A DNA stretch of 64,000 nt from contig OZ255837.1 of assembly GCA_965277745.1 (NCBI GenBank), positions 124,001 through 188,000 on the forward strand, written 5' to 3'. This DNA is from G965277745 sp965277745. Its GTDB lineage: Bacteria; Pseudomonadota; Gammaproteobacteria; Cardiobacteriales; Cardiobacteriaceae. Below, in pieces: positions 53,406 to 62,042 of the stretch; positions within the stretch are counted from its first letter, which is position 1; every line of letters begins with the position of its first letter. Both the position numbers and the translations under genes were made by a program. Below the pieces are notes generated by a model. The model was not told the origin of the DNA, did no database searches, and was given only the letters and a program-made list of their open reading frames with translations.

Positions 53406-54449
53406 CTATAGGATGGGTTTTTCTTCACACTGTGACATCAATTGGTTACGTAGAATTAATTTCGTTGCAACGACAACACCCTTATGCGAGCGAAGAGACT
53501 CCCCATGCAACTGCGCCAGCATCATCCGCAACGCATTCTCGGCAACTATTTCGCTGTTTTGTTGCACGGATAACACCATATTCGGTAAAAAATTCAGCAT
53601 CGAATGATCATCGAACGTGGCCAAAATGATCTCCTTGGGAATTTGCGCGTATTTTGCCCTGACGAACAACAAGGCGCCTTCCAGAATAGGGAGTGATGAA
53701 AAGAGCAAAGCCGCGGGAAGTTTCCCATTATTCTGCCGATAAAGTGTTTCCATCGCTCGATAACCGTATCGCTTGGTATTGAGCGCTACCGAGACGCCCC
53801 AATCACGATCAAGTTCCCTACCGGATCGGTGGCACGCTTCAATAAACCCTGCGATCCGCTGATAAATCGAGGGGAGCACCGGGTCCCCGTATAAAAAGAA
53901 AAAATCGTTTTCACAGTGCTCCAGCAATTTCAGAGTCATCTGTAAACTCCCTTGAAAGTTGTCAGAAGTCACTGAAAATAAATCGTCCGATTGGAAATTC
54001 CGATCGAGAAAAACCAGCGGTTTATTTTTAGCTTCAAACTGGATATTCTGCTGACGCTTCGCCGATGTCGAGACAATGAACATACCATCCACACCCCGGC
54101 TCAATAGCGTATCTGTCAAGCGTTTTTCCCGGAACGGATCACTCTTCGTCGAGACTGTGATCAATTGATAGTTTTTCGCCTGACATAGATCTCCGAGATA
54201 TTCGGCTAACTGTAAAAAATATGGATTGGCCAAGTTTGGCAGGACAAGCCCCAAAGTTTCACTTTTTTTCAGTCTAAGATTGCGAGCCGCTTGATTGATT
54301 CGATATCCGTGCTCGGAAATATACGCCTTAATTTTGGATTGGGTTTTTCTTGCAATGCGATATTTATCGGCTTTGCCGTTGATAACCAACTTGATGGTCG
54401 TCACCGAAACACCGAGTGCCGATGCGATTTCATCGATACTTTTACTCAT
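53406..54449 (-). CDS. LacI-family transcriptional regulator of the sugar-acid operon
   Basis: A 347-residue repressor-type protein. The N-terminal LacI helix-turn-helix is SIDEIASALGVSVTTIKLVINGKADKYRIARKTQSKI (about 4-40), with the hinge helix NQAARNLRLKKSETLGLVLPNL after it. The periplasmic-binding-like sensor domain spans about 62-340 (LANPYFLQLAEYL, RGVDGMFIVST, LVFLDRNF, IILATFDDHSML). VTTIKLVINGKADKYRI is an unusual recognition helix version of VSxATVSRVLNG, also seen in a LacI subgroup. It is the last gene of the seven-gene operon and very probably regulates the promoter upstream of the isomerase-like gene. Confidence 0.92.
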   Translation of the reverse strand: MSKSIDEIASALGVSVTTIKLVINGKADKYRIARKTQSKIKAYISEHGYRINQAARNLRLKKSETLGLVLPNLANPYFLQLAEYLGDLCQAKNYQLITVSTKSDPFREKRLTDTLLSRGVDGMFIVSTSAKRQQNIQFEAKNKPLVFLDRNFQSDDLFSVTSDNFQGSLQMTLKLLEHCENDFFFLYGDPVLPSIYQRIAGFIEACHRSGRELDRDWGVSVALNTKRYGYRAMETLYRQNNGKLPAALLFSSLPILEGALLFVRAKYAQIPKEIILATFDDHSMLNFLPNMVLSVQQNSEIVAENALRMMLAQLHGESLRSHKGVVVATKLILRNQLMSQCEEKPIL

Positions 54450-54497
54450 AGGTTTATCGTGCCAAAATTCTTTACTTTTAAGGTCTGAATATAAGTG

Positions 54498-55568
54498 TTA
54501 ATTTATATTCCATTTCTGGTATATTATGCTCTGCCGGTTATTGGAATAAGTGAGATGGATAGCCCCCTGATGATAAACAACCGCTGGATAAGAATATTCA
54601 CCTTCACCCGTTTCGATAGGAATCGGATCACGCCAAGTCAGGCCATTATCGTTCGAAATTGTGATCGATAAAGGGGAACGTGCTCCCCAGTTTCCAGATA
54701 CCGGATTGGAAACCAAAAACAAACAGCCTTCTGCGGCGACGAGATCCAAAGCGCTGTTGTTATTGGGCAGTGAAGTCGCATAAGCTTCATTCCAGTTTCG
54801 TCCAAAATTGCATGAATCACTGCGGTAAATTTGTCCTCGAGTGCTTCTCATCAACATATGAACCTGCCCCGTTGAAGATTCCCATAATGCCGGCTGAATG
54901 ACGCCATCCCAAGTAAAAACTTTATCTGATTCTGTTTCCCAAAGTACACCCGCTGACAGGCCTTTCCAAAGATTGTCCAATGGTAAATTTATTTCAGCTC
55001 GCTGGTGTTTCAACGGTACCGCCACTAAATCCCACGTCTGACCTTTATCTGAAGAGCGGTCTACAAAGGCATCCCAAAATTTTCCGGCCTCAAGCGAATT
55101 CGGAGCAAGCCAGTCGCCGTTTGTGAGACGAATCGGTTTATTTTTGACCGGTCCACGGGGGATACTTGCCCCTTCAACCAAAGCAAAGGGTTGCGACCAG
55201 CTTTTTCCTTGATCAAGCGAAACAACAACTTTTGTTATCCATTGTTGTACACTCATTCCTGACTTATAGAAAAGCCATACACAATGATCCTGAGCATACA
55301 GTACCGGATTCCAGAGCGCAGTGTAGGGCTCATCGATAATCTTTCTTGCTGCCTGCCATACAGCGCCACTTTCTTTCACAATCCAGATGGCTGTTCCGGA
55401 TGCTCCTTCTTTTTCTCCGGCAAAAAAAGCGACTAATTTGTCCTGATTCGGCAACACAACGATGGTAGAAGCATGACATTGCTGAAAAGGAAGTACATTT
55501 GGATTAAATAAAGAAACTTTCCTTTCCTTATAGATAGTTTTTTCATGATACATCTTTATTTTAATCAT
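54498..55568 (-). CDS. Sialidase-like BNR-repeat protein
   Basis: A six-bladed propeller-type protein of 356 residues with Asp boxes SLDQGKSW (117-124), SSDKGQTW (172-179) and SNDNGLTW (305-312), plus a degenerate one at 251-259 (DSCNFGRNW). The stretch MLMRSTRGQIYRS and LPNNNSALDLV are typical of the exo-sialidase/BNR_2 family found in catabolic clusters. It has no signal peptide, so it should act in the cytoplasm, unlike secreted sialidases. A FRIP motif is not visible. It could be a glycosidase, lyase or isomerase-like propeller acting on an imported acidic sugar. Its start lies nine bases beyond the tctA stop. Confidence 0.75.
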   Translation of the reverse strand: MIKIKMYHEKTIYKERKVSLFNPNVLPFQQCHASTIVVLPNQDKLVAFFAGEKEGASGTAIWIVKESGAVWQAARKIIDEPYTALWNPVLYAQDHCVWLFYKSGMSVQQWITKVVVSLDQGKSWSQPFALVEGASIPRGPVKNKPIRLTNGDWLAPNSLEAGKFWDAFVDRSSDKGQTWDLVAVPLKHQRAEINLPLDNLWKGLSAGVLWETESDKVFTWDGVIQPALWESSTGQVHMLMRSTRGQIYRSDSCNFGRNWNEAYATSLPNNNSALDLVAAEGCLFLVSNPVSGNWGARSPLSITISNDNGLTWRDPIPIETGEGEYSYPAVVYHQGAIHLTYSNNRQSIIYQKWNIN

Positions 55569-55576
55569 TTTTTTCT

Positions 55577-57052
55577 TTATCTAAAGAAATTTTTTATTAA
55601 TGGGAATGATAAGGATAATAGGGTTAGAATAAATAATACCAGAGAGATGGGATGTAAAAACACACTATAATTACCGTTTGAAAGAATCAAGGATCTTCTG
55701 AAATTTTCTTCGAGCATAGGCCCTAGAATAATACCAAGAATAATAGGGGAAACCCCAAATCTCTCTCGGATTAAAAAATAACCGATAAAACCAGATCCAA
55801 TCATCAAAATAATGTCGATTATATTGTTATTGATACTGTAAGAACCAATAACACAAAGAACTAATATTAATGTATTAAGTAATGATTTATGGATAGTGGT
55901 AATTTTTATAAAATAGCGAACACCGAATATCCCCAGTATAAACATCATGATATTGACTAAAAACAAACCAGCGAAGATCATATACATGTCTTGGCTATGT
56001 ACGGTGAAGAGCAAAGGCCCTGGCTGTAATCCCTGAATCATAAAAGCACCGAGTATAATTGCCGAAACGGAATCTCCAGGAATTCCCAATGTCAATAAAG
56101 GCACCATAGCGCCCCCAGTGACTGCATTATTGGCAGATTCTGGAGAAACCAATCCGCGAAAATTACCATTCCCGAATGTTTCTCCTTTATGCGCAGAACG
56201 ACGTGTTACGTTGTAGGCAATGAATGCAGCCACATCCCCACCGGTTCCGGGTAATGAGCCGATAAATGTGCCGATCAGACTTGAACGAAATAGAGTCATT
56301 TTCAAAGTTTTTAATATTTGCAGATGGGAAAATATTTTTTTCAATGAAGGGCGAAATTCCGTTTTTACGTCGGTTGAATTTTCTTTTGCAAGAATATTGA
56401 AAATGATTTGTGAGAAAGCGAAAAGGCCAATAAGTATTGGCACGAAACTGATTCCGCTCATAAGATAAATCGATCCGAAGGTAAATCTTGCATATCCGGT
56501 AAAACTATCAATACCAATGGTCGCAATCATCAACCCGAGCAGAGCACTAATCAACCCTTTCAGCATATTTTCCGAACTGATGGAAATAATAATGCTTAAA
56601 CCGAAAGCGGCCAGCATAAAATATTCAGGGGCAGAAAAATCAAGTGCAAATTTTGCCAGTACAGGAGATAAGAATGTCAGCATCATTACACTGATTACTC
56701 CGCCAATAAACGAAGCCGCCGTCGATAAGGTAAGTGCTTTATCGCCTTCACCTCTTCGGGCCAACGGATAACCTTCCATTGTTGTCATCATTGAAGCAGG
56801 TGTTCCCGGGATATTAAGCAGGATTGCAGAAATAGAACCGCCATACACAGCACCAACATAAATTCCCAGTAACATCATGATGCCACCCATTTGTGGAAAT
56901 ATCAGCGTCAACGGGAAAAGTACAGCGACTCCCATTGTAACAGAAAATCCTGGTAAAGTACCGACAAGAATACCAACAGAAACACCAAACAAAGCAGGCA
57001 ATAAATTCTGCCATGAAGTAGCAGCTAAAAATGCATGGATAATCACCTCCAT
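55577..57052 (-). CDS. Tripartite tricarboxylate transporter large permease (TctA family)
   Basis: The large membrane subunit of a TTT-type secondary transporter. About 491 residues with some 11-12 helices. Signatures are LPALFGVSVGILVGTLPGFSVTMGVAVLFPLT (about 15-50), YGGSISAILLNIPGTPASMMTTMEGYPLARRGEG (about 70-105) and GALVPLLTLGIPGDSVSAIILGAFMIQGLQPGP-like text (about 315-350). The start was placed at ATG 57052 because GGAGG lies five bases upstream; two in-frame ATGs occur at 57055 and 57064. It is AT-rich compared with the core genes. Partner genes tctB and tctC are directly upstream. Confidence 0.95.
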   Translation of the reverse strand: MEVIIHAFLAATSWQNLLPALFGVSVGILVGTLPGFSVTMGVAVLFPLTLIFPQMGGIMMLLGIYVGAVYGGSISAILLNIPGTPASMMTTMEGYPLARRGEGDKALTLSTAASFIGGVISVMMLTFLSPVLAKFALDFSAPEYFMLAAFGLSIIISISSENMLKGLISALLGLMIATIGIDSFTGYARFTFGSIYLMSGISFVPILIGLFAFSQIIFNILAKENSTDVKTEFRPSLKKIFSHLQILKTLKMTLFRSSLIGTFIGSLPGTGGDVAAFIAYNVTRRSAHKGETFGNGNFRGLVSPESANNAVTGGAMVPLLTLGIPGDSVSAIILGAFMIQGLQPGPLLFTVHSQDMYMIFAGLFLVNIMMFILGIFGVRYFIKITTIHKSLLNTLILVLCVIGSYSINNNIIDIILMIGSGFIGYFLIRERFGVSPIILGIILGPMLEENFRRSLILSNGNYSVFLHPISLVLFILTLLSLSFPLIKNFFR

Positions 57053-57071
57053 CATTGCCTCCATCGTGATT

Positions 57072-57548
57072 TCATGGGAATAGTGGATACAGTGGTAAAG
57101 GAATGTGAAGAATCTGAATAAACAAGCCCCATACCAACAAAATAAGAAAAATGAGTAGCTTATACGTCGAAGATTCTCTCAGAGAGTTCTTCAACGCCTG
57201 TCGGTAAGTTAGCGGTGAGAAATGTTCGATCTGATTGAAAAACGGGATGATCAGTAAAACGAATACGATAGTTGAAAATAAAAATCCGATATTAAATAAA
57301 GTTATTACATAGATGATACTCAGTACAGGAACAACATAAACGCTGTAATGTATTTTCTCTTTAAGATGGCTTGCTTTTATCCTTTGCATAATTACGATCA
57401 AAGATAATAAAATGAGAAAACTAGCTAACATTTCCGGAAAAAACATCGGCCCTAAGGGATCGGTCGCTGTATATTCAAACCGACTTGCATAGATAAGAAC
57501 CGAGATACCAAGAAGCAGAAAAGTGGCAGCAAAGGTGACGGTAATCAT
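57072..57548 (-). CDS. Tripartite tricarboxylate transporter small permease (TctB family)
   Basis: A 158-residue protein with four predicted transmembrane helices. The first two residues blocks include TATDPLGPMFFPEMLASFLILLSL (about 27-50), the usual DPxGPxxFP motif of TctB after the first helix. It is poorly conserved across the family, so the call depends on this motif and on its position between tctC and tctA. It would form the small membrane subunit of the transporter. Confidence 0.88.
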   Translation of the reverse strand: MITVTFAATFLLLGISVLIYASRFEYTATDPLGPMFFPEMLASFLILLSLIVIMQRIKASHLKEKIHYSVYVVPVLSIIYVITLFNIGFLFSTIVFVLLIIPFFNQIEHFSPLTYRQALKNSLRESSTYKLLIFLILLVWGLFIQILHIPLPLYPLFP

Positions 57549-57609
57549 AATGAAATCCAGTTATCTTGACAAAACTGTAAGCGTTCCTAAAACTGCCGAA
57601 AGATGAGAT

Positions 57610-58563
57610 TCAAAGACTGATCTTTTGGAGCAATTTTTTATAGTAACCATTATCTTGCCTGATCATCTGATTGACTTCACGAGTACCCATTCTATTTACT
57701 TCTATTCCCTGATTGTTCATTAAGTGAGCAAAATCCGGATTGTTCATCGCTTTGGTGAAAATATCCGACAGTATTTCAAATCGTGCTTGCGGTACTTTAC
57801 TAGGAGCCGCAAGTGCCGCCCATGCGCGGACCACGATGTTACTTCCAAGCTCTTTAAAGGTGGGAACATTCGGAAATAAAGTTGAACGTTTGGCACTCAT
57901 AATGCCCAGAAGCTTTAATTCTCCAGATTTTATCTGACTACTGGCGTTACCCGGACCAACAGTGATCGCATCCAGATGCTGACCAACAAGTGCTGCAACT
58001 GCTTGAGCGCTACCGCCAGAATAAGGGACATCAATAAAATTGATACCAAATTCTTTTTTGATCGCTAATGATGCCAAATGCCAAATCGATGCCACGCCGG
58101 AATTACCGACACGAAGTTCTCCGGGATGCGCTTTCGCGTAATTGACGAAATCCTGAACACTTTTGAATGGAGAATTTTTGGACACAATAAGCCCGGCAGG
58201 TTCGGAGATAGGCGCAACAATGTATTTGAACACTTTATAGTCGATAGGTGAACGTCCAAGGTGAGGTAAAATATCAAGCTCCACAGTCGTCATCACCAAC
58301 GTATACCCGTCAGGGCGGGCACTAGCGGCCTGAACCATTCCGGTAACACCACCGGCTCCAGGTTTGTTAACGGCAATAATATTATGATCCGTATAATGTT
58401 TGGCATATTGAATCAACGCACGGGTTGTAATGTCGGTGCCTCCACCAGGCAGTTTCGGCACAATAATCGTCAGATCCTTTTCTGGGAAAGCGGCCATTGT
58501 GATACCCGAAATCAATAAGCATGCGACACTGAAAACTAAGATAAATATATTCTTCAACCTCAT
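57610..58563 (-). CDS. Tripartite tricarboxylate transporter periplasmic binding protein (TctC/Bug family)
   Basis: A 317-residue periplasmic binding protein with a Sec signal peptide (residues 1-24, MRLKNIFILVFSVACLLISGITMA). The mature protein begins AFPEKDLTIIVPKLPGGGTDITTRAL and contains INKPGAGG-like VNKPGAGGVTGM, GNSGVASIWHLA, VPYSGGSAQAVAALVGQHLDA and LAAPSKVPQARFEIL, all hallmarks of Bug proteins. These loops bind carboxylate groups through water-mediated contacts, so the ligand of this system most likely carries a carboxylate. It lies between the DapA-like gene and tctB. Confidence 0.94.
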   Translation of the reverse strand: MRLKNIFILVFSVACLLISGITMAAFPEKDLTIIVPKLPGGGTDITTRALIQYAKHYTDHNIIAVNKPGAGGVTGMVQAASARPDGYTLVMTTVELDILPHLGRSPIDYKVFKYIVAPISEPAGLIVSKNSPFKSVQDFVNYAKAHPGELRVGNSGVASIWHLASLAIKKEFGINFIDVPYSGGSAQAVAALVGQHLDAITVGPGNASSQIKSGELKLLGIMSAKRSTLFPNVPTFKELGSNIVVRAWAALAAPSKVPQARFEILSDIFTKAMNNPDFAHLMNNQGIEVNRMGTREVNQMIRQDNGYYKKLLQKISL

Positions 58564-58617
58564 AACTAAATCTCCACATTGTCTAATAAAAAATTGAAAA
58601 AATTACGTTTCCCATTC

Positions 58618-59562
58618 TTACTCACTATATTGTCGTTGTACTGTCTTTTGGCGATAAATTTTTGCCAACTTTTGCAAATGCTCGATAAGCAATATATTGG
58701 CACTGGTGTAAAACAATTTTTCATTCGCTTCCCGACTGAATATAGAATTGAAATTACCGAGTTGCAGATGAAAAAATTTAGCTGAAACTGGATAATGAAG
58801 CAGTTCATACAAAGATGTTGCCGATAAAAAAAGGGCCATTTCCTCAACTTCCACAGAGGATTTGTTGAAATGTTGACATAGCCAGACATAGAGGTCGCAG
58901 TAATAATTCGCCATCACTCCGCTATAGCCGGAAGAGCCCATTTTCAATGAATCGAATAAGGTCGGTGCGTTTGCATTGTAAAGCTTAAAAGGCGTATCAC
59001 GAGCAATCCTTAAGCGCTCAGCAATATTATGGATATCACAGCAGGTGTCTTTAAGAAAGGTAAAGCGTCCCTGATCGACACACCATTTCAGCAAATTATG
59101 ACTGAGCGATCGCTTCCAAGGAAGCGGGCATTCATATAACCCCATTGAAATGTGCCCAGGTAACCCCGCCAGAAGATATTCCATATGTTCGATCACTGAA
59201 GTTTCCGGCGCATTTTTCTCCCCCAGTCGGTTGGTGATCAGAACAATACCATCGGCACCTGCTTCCACCATGGATTGCAACTGATATAGCTGAGATTGGG
59301 GAGTGTCTGCCGTGTGACCCGATGCAACGACCGGCACGCGATCATCAGCACAACGAACGACAAAACAAACAATGTCAAACATTTCCCGATCGGATAAATG
59401 CATGATTTCACTGGATTGACAGGCAGCGAATAAACCGGCGGCGCCGGACTGAATATACCATTCGACCAGTCTCTCCAGACTGTCATAATCCACTTTGTTG
59501 TCCTTATATGGTGTCAGCATAACGGGAAAGACACCATCAGGCAGTTCCGTCCTATTTATCAT
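58618..59562 (-). CDS. DapA/NanA-family aldolase or lyase
   Basis: A 314-residue TIM-barrel enzyme of the dihydrodipicolinate synthase superfamily. The Schiff-base Lys171 is in FTFLKDT and the catalytic Tyr143 in GLYECPLPWKR. The usual GTTGE loop is replaced by ACQSSEIMHLSDREM (residues 47-61), seen in an uncharacterised branch of the family. The superfamily cleaves 2-keto-3-deoxy acids, N-acetylneuraminate and similar compounds. In this operon it probably cleaves the product of the isomerase-like or sialidase-like protein, releasing pyruvate. It starts two bases after the isomerase stop, so translation may be coupled. Confidence 0.85.
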   Translation of the reverse strand: MINRTELPDGVFPVMLTPYKDNKVDYDSLERLVEWYIQSGAAGLFAACQSSEIMHLSDREMFDIVCFVVRCADDRVPVVASGHTADTPQSQLYQLQSMVEAGADGIVLITNRLGEKNAPETSVIEHMEYLLAGLPGHISMGLYECPLPWKRSLSHNLLKWCVDQGRFTFLKDTCCDIHNIAERLRIARDTPFKLYNANAPTLFDSLKMGSSGYSGVMANYYCDLYVWLCQHFNKSSVEVEEMALFLSATSLYELLHYPVSAKFFHLQLGNFNSIFSREANEKLFYTSANILLIEHLQKLAKIYRQKTVQRQYSE

Positions 59563-59564
59563 CG

Positions 59565-61211
59565 TCAGGCTTCATTCATCGCCAATAAAACGCGCACATT
59601 TTGTGTCAATGCCTGAGTGACGAATGCTTCCAATACCGCCTGCAGGCAGGATTTTTCGACATATGCCACCGTGATATGATTGCTCTGGTGGCCCGCCATC
59701 AGGTCATTACGGGAAACACCATCGAGTACGCAGTTCATCAATGGCCATTGCGGTGTCGTTGCTTGGAGGCGGCGCTGAAATTCCGCTTCCGGCAGTTCAA
59801 CCGCGCGACCGCTTCCCACATGCAGGAAAACATCGCCATTGTGGTAATGGGCACGGCTCCAGATAAAAGTTCCCGCCTTGCATTGCCCCGCGATGGTCGC
59901 ACCGCCTTTCGGAAAATACATGGCCGGCTGGCGATACCCTCTGGCTCCCTGAATGCCGCCTTTCAGATGTTCGAAAGGAACGGAACCTGAAATTTCGAAA
60001 TCCCAGTAGAAAGTGCCTTCATACTCACTCCCCCAGCGGATGTCGTGCAAGGTGGTCTCACACGGCAGTCCCAGACCATCAAGCAAACGGAACAACATGG
60101 TTTGCGGAATCGCCGAACCCATGTCCACTTCGTTGACACAGGGGATGGGTTTTCCCGGGCGGATGATCTGTCCATTTTCATCCGCAATGGGAAAACGTAA
60201 AGTCGAGCCGATGGCCCCTTCGGCGAAATCGGACGCCGGACACAAGTCTTTCAACCCCTGTTGATACTGCACGCCGATGCTCGTCAAGCCAAAACGCCGT
60301 ACTGTCCGCGCCATGGCAATCAGCATCGCGCATTGCTCAAGCACCTGATCCCGCGTCAGCTCACAGGATGCATCCTTGCCATAGATAAATCGCATGCCTT
60401 TCTGTTCGTACCACGCCAAACAGGTTTCACGCAGTTCACTCGGAACCCGGCTCATTTCATAGAACAGGGCCGACTGAGACAAGCCTTCGATCGGCATGCC
60501 GATTGCGATCATCCTCTCCAATGGAAAGACACCGTTGATCATGCCCATGCAGAAGCTGTCATACAGTCCGATGATCTCTTTGTGTCGCAGAATATATTCC
60601 CCCACTTGCCGCCCTATCCGCGCAGCAGGGGTTTTGCTGATTTCATGATCCGTGGTGACTTCTTTCAGATAGCGGATGTCGTGACTGATTTTTCCCTCGC
60701 GCAGCCATTTTTCAAGGCCATTCAAGAAGAAATCATCGTCAAAATTTTCCGACCACAGACGGGAATACGCCACGCCCAGAGCGGTCAGGGTGCCGGCCAT
60801 GCACAACTGCCCCACCAAGCCTGGCCAGGTGCCATCGAAATTGGTCAACAGCAGAATCGGCCCCCGATGCCGTGCCAGACCGGATGCGAGGTGATGGGAA
60901 TACTGCCACGCGGTGAGCAGAACAATCACCGCGGCCTTGGAATCGAGACTTGCCAGAACATCGCATCCTTCCCGCTGACCGGCAATAAATCCGTGCCCGC
61001 GGTTCGGGTCGATATCGTGCGCCCTTGTCATGGTATATCCGAATTGCCGTTCAAGTACCTGACGAAGTTTCTCTTCGAATTTTTTCTGCACTGGCCAGCA
61101 ATTGACATTCGCTGACTCACGCAAGTCACCATTGCTTATCATTATGACTTCTCGTTGTCCGACTGATTCGGGCTTCGTTTCTTTCGGCAACGAGAGGATA
61201 AGTTCAGCCAT
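59565..61211 (-). CDS. L-fucose/L-arabinose isomerase-like protein
   Basis: The first gene of the operon, 548 residues. It resembles the FucI/AraA superfamily: an N-terminal domain with SNGDLRESANVNCWPVQKKFEEKLRQVLE and KAAVIVLLTAW, VNEVDMGSAIPQTMLFRLLDGLGLP in the middle (about 355-380) with acidic metal-ligand candidates, and a C-terminal GHQSNHITVAY that may supply the metal-binding His. It would isomerise an aldose to a ketose with Mn2+. The similarity to E. coli FucI is remote by eye. ATG 61211 has GGAAG at a good distance; ATG 61142 (MISNGDLRE) is an alternative that would remove 23 non-conserved residues. Confidence 0.72.
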   Translation of the reverse strand: MAELILSLPKETKPESVGQREVIMISNGDLRESANVNCWPVQKKFEEKLRQVLERQFGYTMTRAHDIDPNRGHGFIAGQREGCDVLASLDSKAAVIVLLTAWQYSHHLASGLARHRGPILLLTNFDGTWPGLVGQLCMAGTLTALGVAYSRLWSENFDDDFFLNGLEKWLREGKISHDIRYLKEVTTDHEISKTPAARIGRQVGEYILRHKEIIGLYDSFCMGMINGVFPLERMIAIGMPIEGLSQSALFYEMSRVPSELRETCLAWYEQKGMRFIYGKDASCELTRDQVLEQCAMLIAMARTVRRFGLTSIGVQYQQGLKDLCPASDFAEGAIGSTLRFPIADENGQIIRPGKPIPCVNEVDMGSAIPQTMLFRLLDGLGLPCETTLHDIRWGSEYEGTFYWDFEISGSVPFEHLKGGIQGARGYRQPAMYFPKGGATIAGQCKAGTFIWSRAHYHNGDVFLHVGSGRAVELPEAEFQRRLQATTPQWPLMNCVLDGVSRNDLMAGHQSNHITVAYVEKSCLQAVLEAFVTQALTQNVRVLLAMNEA

Positions 61212-61262
61212 CGCAGATCTTCCCAGACGAGCTCATGATCGCGTTTCCTATCGCTCAAATTA

Positions 61263-61278
61263 GCTAACACGAGTTAGC
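61263..61278. promoter_or_regulatory. Predicted LacI-type operator of the sugar-acid operon
   Basis: The palindrome GCTAACACGAGTTAGC has 7 of 8 complementary positions per half around a central CG, the form preferred by LacI-family regulators. It begins at the base next to the -10 box of the predicted promoter and lies 52 bases upstream of the first start codon. Confidence 0.7.
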
Positions 61279-61307
61279 ATTTTATAGCCACAAGTTCGGT
61301 GAAACAA
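61279..61307 (-). promoter_or_regulatory. Predicted promoter of the sugar-acid operon
   Basis: On the minus strand: TTGTTT (61307-61302), a 17-base spacer and TAAAAT (61284-61279). The operator palindrome follows immediately, covering the expected transcription start, a layout suited to repression. Confidence 0.6.
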
Positions 61308-61415
61308 GCGGTAATCGACCAAATTGTGATGAACATTAAGATATATAAAAGAAACTTACCATCATATTAAAGAAGGGGCTGTCCCAGATAATGCTGATGG
61401 GTGTTATAAATGGGT

Positions 61416-61979
61416 ATGCGGAAGAGCCGATGAAGTAAGTGTAAGCAAGAGAAGCTGGTAGAGCATTTTGTGGCTGGGACGACGGCTCGTGTTGCTGGCG
61501 CATTGGCGGGTGTAAATCGGAAGACAGCAGCCTACTATTATCACCGTCTGCGCGAGGTGATTACATATGAGCTTGCCAGCAAAGAGGACGAAGTGTTGGG
61601 TGTTGAGATAGAAGTCGACGAGAGCTATTTTGGCGGGCGGCGCAAAGGTAAACGAGGCCGTGGTGCGGCAGGCAAGGTACCCGTATTTGGCCTGCTAAAG
61701 CGCGGCGGACAGGTCTATACAAAGATTATTCCTGATGCTTCATCAGACACGTTACTGTCTCTTATTGTACGTAAAGTTGTGCCTGATAGTATCGTCTATT
61801 GCGACTGCTGGCGTGGCTATAATGTGCTGGATGTTTCAGGCTTTAAACACTACCGCATCAACCATTCCCAGCTGTTTGCTGACAGGCATAATCATATCAA
61901 CGGTATTGAGAACTTCTGGAACCAAGCCAAGCGGCACATGCGTAAATTTAACGGTGTCCCACGGCAGCATTTTGAGAGC
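61416..61979 (+). pseudogene. IS1595-family transposase copy 1 (nonsense codon, 3' truncated)
   Basis: The original ATG is at 61416 (MRKSR) but codon 6 is TGA (61431-61433). The frame then stays open: HFVAGTTARVAGALAGVNRKTAAYYYHRLREV, the first Asp region EIEVDESYFGGRRKGKRGRG, PDSIVYCDCWRGYNVLDV and NHINGIENFWNQAKRHMRKFNGVPRQHF. It ends where the IS3 left end begins, so the last 25 residues are missing. The frame after 61980 belongs to IS3 DNA. Confidence 0.88.
61567..61976 (+). repeat. 410-bp direct repeat, left copy
   Basis: Almost identical to 63247-63656, with only a handful of substitutions (for example GTGTTGGGTGTTGAG against GTGTTTGGTGGTGAG). Both are parts of IS1595-type transposase genes and lie in direct orientation around the IS3 element. 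Confidence 0.92.
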
Positions 61980-62042
61980 TGGTCCCCAAAATTAGGACAG
62001 GGTGTTAAGGTGGAGCCGTTATGATTTTGAACGGATTTTCAC

